From NCBI GenBank assembly GCA_013334225.1, contig JAAXXY010000018.1, positions 1-57,579 on the forward strand: a stretch of 57,579 bases of DNA. The letters run 5' to 3'. Below, one piece after another: positions 1 to 7,732 of the stretch. The notes under the pieces were generated by a model. That model was not told where the DNA came from. It saw only the letters and a program-made list of their open reading frames with translations, and searched no databases. The stretch's first letter is position 1. Each line of letters begins with the position of its first letter. Source of the stretch: Chlorobiaceae bacterium (GTDB lineage: Bacteria > Bacteroidota > Chlorobiia > Chlorobiales > Chlorobiaceae). The position numbers and the translations under genes were made by a program.

Positions 1-88
1 ATCACCTCTTCCCATTCCGAACAGAGTCGTTAAGCCCTGGAGAGCCGATGGTACTGCTTAACTGCGGGAGAGTAGGTCGTCGCCGAGA
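1..88 (+). rRNA. rrf: 5S ribosomal RNA, 3' part
   Basis: The first ~88 bases carry the conserved 5S blocks: the CATTCCGAACAGAG loop region, the central GATGGTACTGC strand and the GGGAGAGTAGGTCG strand. The 5' end lies outside the window. The exact 3' end is uncertain by a few bases because its pairing partner is missing. It should be the last gene of an rRNA operon that begins upstream, since a terminator follows at once. Confidence 0.93.
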
Positions 89-98
89 TTTTCAGCAC

Positions 99-128
99 AA
101 AAGCCCAAGGGAAGCCTCGGGCTTTTGT
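99..128 (+). terminator. Terminator of the rRNA operon
   Basis: Arms 99-110 (AAAAGCCCAAGG) and 115-126 (CCTCGGGCTTTT) pair with one mismatch around a GAAG loop. It sits just after 5S rRNA, so it is read as the intrinsic terminator of the rRNA operon. The T run is short and part of the stem. Confidence 0.85.
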
Positions 129-144
129 CGTTTCTGCAAGAATC

Positions 145-207
145 GACAGGACTGACAGGACCAATGGGACTGATAAGACCGATGGGACTGATAAGACTTA
201 TGGGACA
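145..207. repeat. Degenerate 9-base tandem repeat, seven units
   Basis: Seven consecutive 9-mers can be read: GACAGGACT, GACAGGACC, AATGGGACT, GATAAGACC, GATGGGACT, GATAAGACT, TATGGGACA. The later units also form an 18-base higher-order repeat (163-180 and 181-198 differ at two positions). The stretch is non-coding and lies between the rRNA terminator and the lipoprotein gene. The following stretch, about 220-275, is a C/T/A-rich run almost without G. Confidence 0.75.
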
Positions 208-335
208 TATCCATACCATGTCCATCTTCGCACCTCACCCACTCCCCATTACCTATTACCCTCTCCCTCATTGCTCTTACATGAAAAAGTTATACCTTGA
301 ATGAGTTTTGATGTCTTAAAAACATGGAGATCCTG

Positions 336-686
336 ATGAAAAAATTATCCTTTCCACTGATATTTCTCTTTTCTTTTTTCCTGATCACAGGTTGTGCCGA
401 AAACCCAAAAAGTACAACCCGGAAATTCTCCGAGAATCTTGCTGCAGGGAAAATTACCGAAGCAAAGAAATATGCAACCGAACCGACAGGCAAAATGCTC
501 GATTTTGCTGCATCATTAGGTACCCTGCCGGTAAACCAGAACTACAAGTTCATCTTTATTCGTGAAAACGTCCAGGATAACAGTGCCCAGGTTGTCTACA
601 AGGAATCTCCCGACGGGCCGGAACAAACGATAGATCTGGTGAAAATCGATGGCAAGTGGAAGGTCAACATGCAGACCAGGAAATAA
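336..686 (+). CDS. Small lipoprotein, DUF4878-like
   Basis: Unknown function. A 116-residue exported lipoprotein: a charged MKK start, a hydrophobic stretch and the lipobox ITGC near residue 20. The rest resembles the small NTF2-like DUF4878 lipoproteins, with a helical half (KFSENLAAGKITEAKKYA) and a beta half ending in a VKIDGKWKVN motif. I prefer the ATG at 336 over the one at 324 because a GGAG lies 7 bases before it and the signal peptide then starts at MKK. Its 3' end overlaps the next reading frame by 38 bases, so the two are probably co-transcribed. The family match is from motif memory. Confidence 0.75.
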   Translation: MKKLSFPLIFLFSFFLITGCAENPKSTTRKFSENLAAGKITEAKKYATEPTGKMLDFAASLGTLPVNQNYKFIFIRENVQDNSAQVVYKESPDGPEQTIDLVKIDGKWKVNMQTRK

Positions 687-1317
687 ATTTTTATTCATCA
701 TTTCTCTGCTGTTCGTTCTGAATGCGATACATCCGTTTTCTTCGGTTTCAGAAAGCACCGTCCGGCAGCGATTGAACATTCGCCTTGCATTGTCATCCTG
801 CGAGGATGGGGATCTTGTTTTCAGGTATGGAAACGGTTTCTGGTCGCCGCATTTCAGGAACGTTTCCACTCTTCACAAACGCTTTTCACACACAGGTATT
901 GTTTCCATTCGCTTTGGCCGTCCCTGGGTGGTGCATTCCGATGCTCACAGTCTGACCGGCGTGGGGCAGGTCCGTATGGAGCCGCTTGAATCATTTCTTG
1001 CCGATGCGTCCGATTTTGCATTTTTCCGACTCGATGCCCCTCAAAGTGTGAGGACGCATATTGCAACCGTCGCTTTTTCTTATCTTGGCAGGCCCTTCGA
1101 TCCTTCGTTCGATCTGCATGACCCTTCGAAGCTTTACTGTTCCGAACTGGTGATGCATGCGGTAAACGAGGCGGCGGGAAAGGAACTTATCAAACCGTCG
1201 GTAATAAATGGCGAGACCGTCGTTGCGATAGACGATTGTTACCGGAATTCCAGAATGAGGGAAGTGCCGCTGCTTCAATCCGAAGTAATGCGGATGGAAA
1301 CTGCAAAACGTTTTTGA
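649..1317 (+). CDS. YiiX/YebB-like permuted papain-fold hydrolase (NlpC/P60 superfamily)
   Basis: A 222-residue protein with a probable signal peptide (hydrophobic FLFIISLLFVLNAI near residues 14-27). The conserved order GDLVFRYG, then a His in SHTGIV, then a Cys in LYCSELV is the circularly permuted papain fold of YiiX-type proteins, in which His precedes the catalytic Cys. Such enzymes act on peptide or lipid amides in the envelope; the substrate here is unknown. The start is uncertain: the ATG at 649 lies inside the preceding lipoprotein gene, and no clear ribosome site precedes it. The next gene begins 14 bases after its stop. Confidence 0.72.
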   Translation: MASGRSTCRPGNKFLFIISLLFVLNAIHPFSSVSESTVRQRLNIRLALSSCEDGDLVFRYGNGFWSPHFRNVSTLHKRFSHTGIVSIRFGRPWVVHSDAHSLTGVGQVRMEPLESFLADASDFAFFRLDAPQSVRTHIATVAFSYLGRPFDPSFDLHDPSKLYCSELVMHAVNEAAGKELIKPSVINGETVVAIDDCYRNSRMREVPLLQSEVMRMETAKRF

Positions 1318-1331
1318 AAAAAGATCTTAAA

Positions 1332-1742
1332 ATGGAGATGGACGGTTATTCCTTCTGCTATGAAATGGGTGTTCGCGATTATGAATGTGATATGCAGGGT
1401 ATTGTGAACAACAGCGTATACCAGAACTACCTCGAGCATGTGCGCCACGAATATCTCAAGGAGATGGGGATCGATTTCAGCGAATATACCAGGCAGGGCA
1501 TCAACCTTGTCGTGGTGCGGGCGGAACTCGACTACAAAAACCCTCTTACCAGCGGAGACCGCTTACTGGTCTGTCTTAACCTTAAGCGGGAGTCCGCTTT
1601 GAAGTTCGCTTTTTATCAGGATATTTACCGACTGCCGGATATGAAGACGGTTGTCAGGGCAAAAATAACCGGTACAGCGCTCAACACCCGCGGTCGTCCT
1701 GAAATACCAGAGGAACTTGACCGCTGTTTTCAGTACGAATGA
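1332..1742 (+). CDS. Acyl-CoA thioesterase, 4-hydroxybenzoyl-CoA type (hot-dog fold)
   Basis: A 136-residue single hot-dog domain. The motif DMQGIVNNSVYQNYLEHVR near residues 19-37 is the catalytic helix region of YbgC/4-HBT thioesterases, where an Asp in this region activates water to hydrolyse acyl-CoA thioesters. The length fits the family. An in-frame TTG at 1236 would overlap the upstream gene, so I prefer the ATG at 1332. The physiological substrate cannot be read from sequence; the linked genes (hydrolase, TPR protein, glycosyltransferase) do not settle it. Confidence 0.85.
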   Translation: MEMDGYSFCYEMGVRDYECDMQGIVNNSVYQNYLEHVRHEYLKEMGIDFSEYTRQGINLVVVRAELDYKNPLTSGDRLLVCLNLKRESALKFAFYQDIYRLPDMKTVVRAKITGTALNTRGRPEIPEELDRCFQYE

Positions 1743-1764
1743 AATACCGGCAGAGGGAGTTATA

Positions 1765-1884
1765 ATGAAACAGGAACAGACGGTATTAATCTCTGAAGCT
1801 CTGTTTACCTGTAACCTGCTTCGAAAAAAATGGAGTTTCAAATACCTCGTAGTTTGCTGTGATGATGTTTATTTACTTTTTTAG
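1765..1884 (+). CDS. Possible 39-residue small protein
   Basis: An ATG at 1765 opens a 39-codon frame ending TAG at 1884, preceded by a good ribosome site (AGGGAG about 6 bases upstream). The product is half hydrophobic, with a Cys pair near residues 31-32 (VVCCDD) and a final YLLF. It fills the gap between the thioesterase and TPR genes, and the TPR gene, which lacks its own clear ribosome site, starts 15 bases later. It may be a translated small protein or a coupling leader. I do not recognise it, and chance is possible. Confidence 0.3.
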   Translation: MKQEQTVLISEALFTCNLLRKKWSFKYLVVCCDDVYLLF

Positions 1885-1899
1885 AATTATCGAACAATA

Positions 1900-2427
1900 A
1901 TGAAACCACTCAAAGAGGTAGCGCAGGCTTATGTTGCGCTTGCCGAAGCCGAAAGGCAGATACAGCAGAAAATGTACAGGGAAGCTGCAGATAATTGCCT
2001 CAAGGCGATGGAAATATCCAGGACGATTCCTGCCGAAGAGGCTTTCGATCATTCCGGATTCGATGCATTCTGCCACGCGAGGTTATCGGAGGCACTTTGT
2101 ATGCTGGGGATTTTCGGAGATTCTCTTGCTTCCGCTGAAAAAGCCCTTTTTTATTTCAATCGCAGGGGGGAGCTGAACCAGGAAGACGGAAAATTCTGGA
2201 TAGCTGCGGTTTTCAGCCGGGGCGTATCCCTTCAGGAAACGGGGATGGCTTCCGAAGGGACAAAAGCGCTTGGTACCGCACGTGAGATGATCGCCGAAAG
2301 AAAAGGGGAACTGCCAGGCCGGGAAACGATGCTTGCTGATATCGAGAGAAGGCTTGCCGGTTCGGATAATCAGGCGAAACCTGCCGGAAAACAGGGATAC
2401 AGGGCATGGTGGGAGTTCTGGTCATAA
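1900..2427 (+). CDS. TPR-like helical protein, unknown function
   Basis: A 175-residue soluble protein of paired amphipathic helices typical of tetratricopeptide repeats: YVALAEAERQIQQKMYREAADNCLKAM near residues 11-37, and SEALCMLGIFGDSLASAEKALFYF near 62-85. It ends in an aromatic tail (WWEFWS). No signal peptide or catalytic motif is seen. TPRs usually bind other proteins. It precedes a glycosyltransferase whose start lies 17 bases after its stop, so the pair probably share a transcript. I do not recognise a named family. Confidence 0.7.
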   Translation: MKPLKEVAQAYVALAEAERQIQQKMYREAADNCLKAMEISRTIPAEEAFDHSGFDAFCHARLSEALCMLGIFGDSLASAEKALFYFNRRGELNQEDGKFWIAAVFSRGVSLQETGMASEGTKALGTAREMIAERKGELPGRETMLADIERRLAGSDNQAKPAGKQGYRAWWEFWS

Positions 2428-2443
2428 CGGGATATCCGGGAGG

Positions 2444-3436
2444 GTGAAGAAAATACTGGTCATACGCCTGAGCTCCATCGGCGATATCATTCTTACGACA
2501 CCGGTTCTGCGAGAGCTGGCGACGACTTTTCCCGGATCTGAGATCGATTACTGTACCAAGGCACCGTTCAAGGTTCTTCTTTCAGGGAATCCGCATCTCA
2601 ACAATCTCTTTACCGTTGATGCCCCCCCTTCGGGTTCCTATGACCTTGTCGTCGATCTGCAGAACAATATCCGATCGAAACGGATCATCCGGCAAGTGCA
2701 GGCGGGGGTGGTGAAGAGCTACCGGAAACGGAACTGGAAAAAGCTGCTGCTCGTCAGAACCCGTATCGACCTGACGGGAACGTACCGCTCGGTTGTCGAT
2801 AGATACCGGGAAGAACTGATTGCGTCAGGTGTAAAGCCGGATGAGCATGGTTGCGAGCTCTTTCCGTCAAATGCAGACCGTATTTTCGCATCAACTGCGC
2901 TGGGATCCGGAGTGCCGGTCCTGGCCCTCTGTTTCGGAGCCATGCACGCATCGAAACGGTATCCGCCGGAAAAATTTGCCCGTCTCCTCTCCCTTTTATT
3001 TACAAGCATGGACCTGAGTGTCATTCTGCTTGGCGGGAAGGATGATATTGCCCATGCACATGCGATCATGCAGGCGCTTCCGGAAACGGAAAGGAAAAAC
3101 GTAATTGATCTTGCAGGGAAGAGTTCGCTCCAGCAGTCCGCTGCGGTTCTGGAACGAGCCGATGCCGTGCTTTCCAACGATACCGGGCTCATGCACATGG
3201 CTTCCTGTTTCGGAAAGAAGATTTTCGTGATATTCGGTTCCTCGGTGAAGGCATTCGGGTTCCTTCCCTATCACGTTCCATACGAGCTTTTCGAAAATGC
3301 GGGGCTCGACTGCAGGCCTTGTTCCCATTTCGGACGTGACCGGTGTCCGGAAGGACATTTCAGATGTATGAACGACATCAGGGAAGAGGATATTGCGGAA
3401 AAAGTTCTTGATTTTTTCAAAACACAGCGATCATGA
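2444..3436 (+). CDS. Glycosyltransferase family 9 (heptosyltransferase-like)
   Basis: A 330-residue GT-B enzyme of the ADP-heptose:LPS heptosyltransferase family. The N-terminal ILVIRLSSIGDIILTTPVLREL (first ~25 residues) and C-terminal LSNDTGLMHMAS near residues 242-253 are the family's two signatures; FGRDRCPEGHFRCM near the end holds the usual Cys cluster. Its likely job is adding a sugar to the lipopolysaccharide core on the inner face of the membrane; donor and acceptor are not determinable. I chose the GTG at 2444 because it puts the first strand at residue 3; earlier in-frame starts lie inside the TPR gene. Its stop overlaps the next start (ATGA). Confidence 0.87.
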   Translation: MKKILVIRLSSIGDIILTTPVLRELATTFPGSEIDYCTKAPFKVLLSGNPHLNNLFTVDAPPSGSYDLVVDLQNNIRSKRIIRQVQAGVVKSYRKRNWKKLLLVRTRIDLTGTYRSVVDRYREELIASGVKPDEHGCELFPSNADRIFASTALGSGVPVLALCFGAMHASKRYPPEKFARLLSLLFTSMDLSVILLGGKDDIAHAHAIMQALPETERKNVIDLAGKSSLQQSAAVLERADAVLSNDTGLMHMASCFGKKIFVIFGSSVKAFGFLPYHVPYELFENAGLDCRPCSHFGRDRCPEGHFRCMNDIREEDIAEKVLDFFKTQRS

Positions 3437-4200
3437 AAATTGCTTCGTGGAACATCAATGGAATCCGGGCACGAAAGGATGCGTTACGGGCATGGATCGT
3501 GAGTCGGCAGCCGGAAATGCTTGTACTCCAGGAAGTCAAGGCTACCGAAGATGAAATACCTGAGGAAATAAGCGCTTTGCAGGGTTACAGGAAATTCTGG
3601 AACAGCTCCACTGTACGCAAGGGGTACAGCGGTATCGGAATGCTTGTCCGGGATCACGGTACGCAAGGAGACATGGCGTGGGAAATACCCGGCTTCGATC
3701 TCGAGAACCGGACAGGGGTCCTTCATACTTCCCGTTTTTCACTGATCGGGACATATATACCGAGGGGAGAGAGCGATGAGCACTACAGAGTAAAGCTGCA
3801 ATATCTCGAATCGCTCAGGATTTATGCCCTTTCGCTCCTTCAGGCCGGCCGGCAGGTTATCATTGCCGGAGACATGAATGTCGCTCACAGGGATATCGAT
3901 GTGCACCGTTCCCAGAACAAGCCGGGGGCAATCGGATTGCGTTCCGAAGAGCGAGCGGCGATCGATGCTCAGATCTCTTCGGGTTTACGGGATATCATGA
4001 GGGAGCTCAACCCTTCGGCAAACAATCTTTTCACCTGGTGGCCATACTGGAAATATGCACGGGAAAGAAACCTGGGATGGCGAATCGATTGTTTCTATAT
4101 TTCGGGCGAAATAGCTGCCAGCGTTTCCGGTGCGCATATTGACCTTGAAGAAAAAAGTTCGGACCACGCTCCGGTGATTCTTGAACTCGATAATCAATAA
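3433..4200 (+). CDS. xth: Exodeoxyribonuclease III
   Basis: A 255-residue endonuclease/exonuclease/phosphatase-fold protein of the ExoIII/APE family, which cuts DNA at abasic sites and trims 3' ends in base excision repair. Motifs in order: SWNINGIRAR (5-14), LQEVKA (32-37, metal-binding Glu), IAGDMNVAH near 145, and SSDHAPV near 243 (catalytic Asp-His). Length is normal. It starts within the last codon of the glycosyltransferase (ATGA overlap), indicating translational coupling. After its stop come 254 bases before rpsF. Confidence 0.95.
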   Translation: MKIASWNINGIRARKDALRAWIVSRQPEMLVLQEVKATEDEIPEEISALQGYRKFWNSSTVRKGYSGIGMLVRDHGTQGDMAWEIPGFDLENRTGVLHTSRFSLIGTYIPRGESDEHYRVKLQYLESLRIYALSLLQAGRQVIIAGDMNVAHRDIDVHRSQNKPGAIGLRSEERAAIDAQISSGLRDIMRELNPSANNLFTWWPYWKYARERNLGWRIDCFYISGEIAASVSGAHIDLEEKSSDHAPVILELDNQ

Positions 4201-4335
4201 TACATCCAAGTAGCGCCTTGTGCTTGTAAGTTTATTTTATTAAACGGTTTATGGCTTTTCTGTCAGGGTTGGTTGTTCTCTTAATATGCCGTTGGAAAAC
4301 TCGGGTTAAAATGATACTTTTAAGGTTCAAATTTG

Positions 4336-4419
4336 CAGGTGGTGTTTATTGTATGTTGTTATGTGCAATAAATCCTTGAAGGATGGTGCGCGCAATACCT
4401 GACTTCCGCCACAGGCAAG
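4336..4419 (+). promoter_or_regulatory. Candidate S6:S18 autoregulatory leader of rpsF
   Basis: The leader before rpsF folds locally. CAGGT (4336-4340) can pair with ACCTG (4397-4401) around an inner TTTATTG/CAATAAA hairpin (4345-4351, 4366-4372). Then CTT-CC-GCC-ACA-GGC-AAG (4403-4419) forms a small hairpin with a bulged CC next to G, 36 bases before the rpsF ATG. Bacterial rpsF leaders are known to bind the S6:S18 complex through a hairpin with a bulged CCG. That this is such an element is inference; the structure is simple and not compared with relatives. Confidence 0.35.
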
Positions 4420-4454
4420 CAGTCGACATTGTCAACGTTTAATTATTGCGCTCT

Positions 4455-4856
4455 ATGGAAACAGCAAAACTTTATGAATGTACGGTCATCATTGACGGCG
4501 GGCTTCAGGACGAGGCTATTGTTGCTGCAATGGCGATGGTACAGAAGGTAATTACCGAAAAAGGCGGCAGTATCAGCAATGTTCTCGAGATCGGCAGACG
4601 AAAGATGGCTTATCCGATCAAGAAGAAAACCATCGGATACTACGCTCACATCGAATTTACAGCCGCTACGGCAGTTATCGCAGAGATAGAAAAAGTGCTC
4701 CGTTACGAGGAGGATCTTCTTCGTTATCTCATTATCAATCTTACCGGCGCACTCCTTGAAATGCGCAAGAGGGTCGAGAAATACAGTATTGCCATTGGCA
4801 GTCCGGAAGATAATACTGCAGCTGAGGCAGGTCCCTCCGATAGAGATGAAGACTGA
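4455..4856 (+). CDS. rpsF: Ribosomal protein S6
   Basis: A 133-residue S6, which sits on the 30S platform and binds S18. It has the ferredoxin-like fold sequence: [14 protein letters not shown] at the start, [24 protein letters not shown] in the middle and the [14 protein letters not shown] helix-strand. The C-terminus is an acidic, disordered tail, common in this family. I prefer the ATG at 4455 to the TTG at 4446. It heads the conserved rpsF-ssb-rpsR-rplI group, so S6, S18 and L9 are made from one transcript with single-strand binding protein. Confidence 0.95.
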   Translation: METAKLYECTVIIDGGLQDEAIVAAMAMVQKVITEKGGSISNVLEIGRRKMAYPIKKKTIGYYAHIEFTAATAVIAEIEKVLRYEEDLLRYLIINLTGALLEMRKRVEKYSIAIGSPEDNTAAEAGPSDRDED

Positions 4857-4922
4857 GCATCAGGTTCGTTCGAACGTAAGCTGAGAAGTGATTCCTTTTG
4901 AGAATAAAACGGAGAAGATGTT

Positions 4923-5396
4923 ATGGCTGAGTTGAAAATGCCTGAAATAAACAGTGTTATTATTGCTGGAAATCTGACCAAGGATCCGGTTTTCAGGCAA
5001 ACTAATTCCGGTGGAACGCCTGTAGTGAATTTTTCAATTGCCTGCAACAGAAGGTTCCGTGACAGCAATCACCAGTGGCAGGAAGATGTCTGCTATGTCG
5101 GCGTTGTAGCCTGGAACAAGCTGGCTGAAAGCTGCCGTGACAATCTGAAGAAAAGTTCGGCTGTCCTTGTCGACGGTGAACTGCAGAGTCGCACATGGAA
5201 AGCACAGGACGGTTCTTCCAGAACGGTTGTTGAAATCAAGGCACGCAGGATCCAGTTTCTCAACAAGAGAAAAAAGAACGGCGAAGAGGATGAAGAAGGC
5301 TTTATCGAGGATGACGGCCATGAAACTCACCATGAGCATATCCCGGAGGATGAGGCCAGCCACATTTACGAATATAAATACCTTTCCTCCGATTGA
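4923..5396 (+). CDS. ssb: Single-stranded DNA-binding protein
   Basis: A 157-residue SSB with one OB fold: NSVIIAGNLTKDPVFRQT (10-27), VNFSIACNRRF, then VCYVGVVAWNKLAESC and GELQSRTWKAQDGSSR. It coats single-stranded DNA in replication and repair. After residue 115 the tail is acidic (EEDEEGFIEDDGH) but ends HIYEYKYLSSD rather than the usual acidic DIPF-type tip that recruits partner proteins. Position between rpsF and rpsR is the standard bacterial order. A ribosome site (GGAGAAG) precedes the ATG. Confidence 0.95.
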   Translation: MAELKMPEINSVIIAGNLTKDPVFRQTNSGGTPVVNFSIACNRRFRDSNHQWQEDVCYVGVVAWNKLAESCRDNLKKSSAVLVDGELQSRTWKAQDGSSRTVVEIKARRIQFLNKRKKNGEEDEEGFIEDDGHETHHEHIPEDEASHIYEYKYLSSD

Positions 5397-5431
5397 AACG
5401 GAAAGGATAAGAAAAAATTTGCACGAAACTT

Positions 5432-5710
5432 ATGAGACAGAAATTTACACCATCACAGGGCGGCAAGACTCAGGGCAACAAATCTCTGAGCAATGCTCTG
5501 GCGTCAAAAAAGAAAGTATCGAAAAACCAGGTGGTATTTTTTGACTACCGGGACGAGCGCAAGCTGAAAAGGTTCATCAATGACCAGGGAAAAATCATTC
5601 CCCGTCGTATTACCGGGCTTTCTGCCAAAGAGCAGAACCTTCTGACCCATTCCGTGAAATGGGCACGGTTCCTGGCAGTTATTCCATATGTTACCGATGA
5701 ATACAAATAA
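5432..5710 (+). CDS. rpsR: Ribosomal protein S18
   Basis: A 92-residue S18, partner of S6 on the 30S platform. A basic N-terminal extension (about 35 residues, rich in Lys, Gln and Ser) precedes the core: FDYRDERKLKRFINDQGKIIPRRITGLSAKEQ and then the TRNA-contacting HSVKWARFLAVIPY. The usual zinc-type Cys residues of some S18 proteins are absent. It lies 35 bases after ssb and 36 before rplI in the same operon. Confidence 0.96.
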   Translation: MRQKFTPSQGGKTQGNKSLSNALASKKKVSKNQVVFFDYRDERKLKRFINDQGKIIPRRITGLSAKEQNLLTHSVKWARFLAVIPYVTDEYK

Positions 5711-5746
5711 CCAATTTCGAAATCTTTTGAACGAGGAAGCTAACAA

Positions 5747-6202
5747 GTGAAAATCATTTTAAGAAAGGATGTGGCAACCCTTGGCGATACTGGTGAAGTT
5801 GTTACCGTGAAAAACGGCTATGCCAACAACTTCCTTATTCCGCAGGGTATAGCCATTCGGGCAACCGAAGGAACGCTCAAAGCGCTTGAGACCGAAAAAA
5901 AGCAGCAGGCGAAAAAAGTGGAACTGCAGCGTAAAAACGCCCGTGAACTTGCTCAGAAAATCGAGCAGATGACCCTGAAAGTTTTTGCCAAGGCTGGCGA
6001 GTCCGGAAAACTTTTCGGAACCGTAACTTCTGCAGATATCGCCGAAGCACTGAAATCCCAGGGGATCGATATCGACCGCAGGAAAATCACCCTTGAGGCA
6101 CCGATCAAAGCGCTCGGCAAATACGATGCCGACGCGAAGATTTTCTCGGATGTTTCAGTAAAGGTCCATTTCGAAGTGGAGGCACAGGGTACAGAAGCCT
6201 GA
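5747..6202 (+). CDS. rplI: Ribosomal protein L9
   Basis: A 151-residue L9 starting with GTG, preceded by GAGGAAG. The N-terminal domain ([33 protein letters not shown]) is the 23S-binding part; a long charged helix (residues 45-80) joins it to the C-terminal domain with [17 protein letters not shown]9 stabilises the L1 stalk base and helps hold reading frame. It is the last gene of the rpsF operon, and a strong terminator follows. Confidence 0.97.
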   Translation: MKIILRKDVATLGDTGEVVTVKNGYANNFLIPQGIAIRATEGTLKALETEKKQQAKKVELQRKNARELAQKIEQMTLKVFAKAGESGKLFGTVTSADIAEALKSQGIDIDRRKITLEAPIKALGKYDADAKIFSDVSVKVHFEVEAQGTEA

Positions 6203-6262
6203 GATAATTCTCATTGAAATATCTTTTTGCGGCTGAACCCTGCATAGTTCATCGTATATCAT

Positions 6263-6300
6263 AAAGCTCTCCGGCAGTTGTCTGTCAGGGAGCTTTTTTA
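6263..6300 (+). terminator. Terminator of the rpsF-rplI operon
   Basis: Arms 6263-6277 and 6282-6296 form a 15-pair stem with one mismatch and two G-U pairs around a TTGT loop, followed by a T run. It lies 60 bases after rplI. The A-rich 5' side gives it some activity on the other strand too, but mreB ends over 100 bases away. Confidence 0.9.
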
Positions 6301-6408
6301 TTGGTATTTTATTCCGGATGGAGGGTAAGCAAAGCATGGATTTCCGGTTTTCAGGAAACGGGAAATGGTCCTGTCATGTAAAGATTAATGGAGTTTGCCA
6401 CCTGCAGT

Positions 6409-7431
6409 TCAATTCGTATAAATATCCCGGTGATTTTTCAGGTTTTGAAGGATTTCTCCCATACCCCTTGCTATAACCGTTTGAGGATCTTCACACAATA
6501 GTACCGGTATGGTTGTTTCCTCGGTGATTTTTTTATCAAATCCAGGAATAAGGGCTCCGCCCCCGACAAGGTACAATCCGTGTTTATAAATATCGATAGC
6601 GATTTCGGGCTTGATCACCAGGACTTCAAGGCTTTTCTTGATACCCGTGATGATCTGGTTGATGATCGGTGAGAGCACTTCCCGTATTGTTTCGGAACTG
6701 ATTTCTCTGGATGCAGGCAGGCCCGTTTCGATATTCATTCCCCATACGGTCATCGACCTTTCATTGCTTGTTATGAAAGCAGAGCCGAGTTCAAGCTTGA
6801 TTTCTTCGGCCCTCAAGTCGCTGAGGACCAGATTGTATGCTTTGCGGAAATGATCGAGAATGGCATTGGTCATATTGATTCCGCCGAGCTTGAGCGATTC
6901 GCTCGAAACTACTCCGCCAAGTGAAATGACGGCTATCTCTGTCGTTCCTCCTCCAATAGAGACTATCATGTTGCCTATCGGTTCTTCTATCCTGATGCCG
7001 AGCCCGAATGCTGCTGCCATGATGTCCGTTTCCATATAGATATTTTTTGCTCCGACATTTTTTGCAAAGTAGCGGACAGCTCTCTTTTCCACGGCGGTGA
7101 TACCTGAAGGCATACTGATTACCAGGTTGCGGATGCCAAGCCCGAAATGGGTTTTTGTTTTTTTGATCAGCCCCTTAACCAGATCCCTCGTTGACTCGTA
7201 GTCGGCAATTACTCCGTTGACAAGTGGACGTATCGTAGCGACCCCGGGATGAATTTTTTCATGGAGAGCAAGCGCTTCGTGCCCGACGGCAAGGACTTTA
7301 CCGGTCCCGATATCACGGGCGATCATGGAAGGTTCGTTCAACACTATACCCGCTCCGGCTATAAAAATAACAGTATTTGATGTGCCTACATCAATAGCCA
7401 TATCTCTATACATGTCTTTGAAAAAGCCCAT
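6409..7431 (-). CDS. mreB: MreB-like actin homologue (orphan)
   Basis: A 340-residue bacterial actin that forms membrane-associated filaments guiding cell-wall synthesis. Seen: phosphate-1 loop AIDVGTSNTVIF near residues 12-23, phosphate-2 loop SIGGGTTEIAVISLGG near 160, and adenosine motif LVGGGALIPGFD near 290. The N-terminal GFFKDMYRD could bind the membrane. I chose the ATG at 7431, preceded by GGGAA, over the one at 7452. mreC and mreD are not adjacent. The C-terminal half departs from common MreB (VWGMNIETGLPA, EVLVIKPEIAIDIYKHG), so it may be a second, specialised paralogue. Confidence 0.87.
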   Translation of the reverse strand: MGFFKDMYRDMAIDVGTSNTVIFIAGAGIVLNEPSMIARDIGTGKVLAVGHEALALHEKIHPGVATIRPLVNGVIADYESTRDLVKGLIKKTKTHFGLGIRNLVISMPSGITAVEKRAVRYFAKNVGAKNIYMETDIMAAAFGLGIRIEEPIGNMIVSIGGGTTEIAVISLGGVVSSESLKLGGINMTNAILDHFRKAYNLVLSDLRAEEIKLELGSAFITSNERSMTVWGMNIETGLPASREISSETIREVLSPIINQIITGIKKSLEVLVIKPEIAIDIYKHGLYLVGGGALIPGFDKKITEETTIPVLLCEDPQTVIARGMGEILQNLKNHRDIYTN

Positions 7432-7732
7432 AGAATTCCCGAAGGGGGTCATGTTAATAGTAGCTGTGAAAGAAAAGGTTTTTTAAAAAAAGCAGTCATG
7501 GGTCAGGATGACATTCGATACGGAAACGGGAAGCTTGCTTTCATGAGAAGTGATGTGCGTCGTCAGTCTTGTAAACCATATATGAACGCATATAATATAG
7601 GTATTTACAACAGATGCCGCAATCTTTGCAAACAGGGCGTAATCACAATTGTTACAGTATCGGAATTTATATCAATGAAAGGCGGGCGACAGAGTTAATC
7701 CGGCCGCAACGTTATTATAAATGCAGCTTAGC
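7432..7732. other. Intergenic region between mreB and pheS
   Basis: About 300 bases with no convincing gene. Short frames are present but lack ribosome sites and conserved features. It should hold the mreB promoter (reading leftwards) and the end of the pheS transcript. I see no clear hairpin terminator. Confidence 0.5.
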
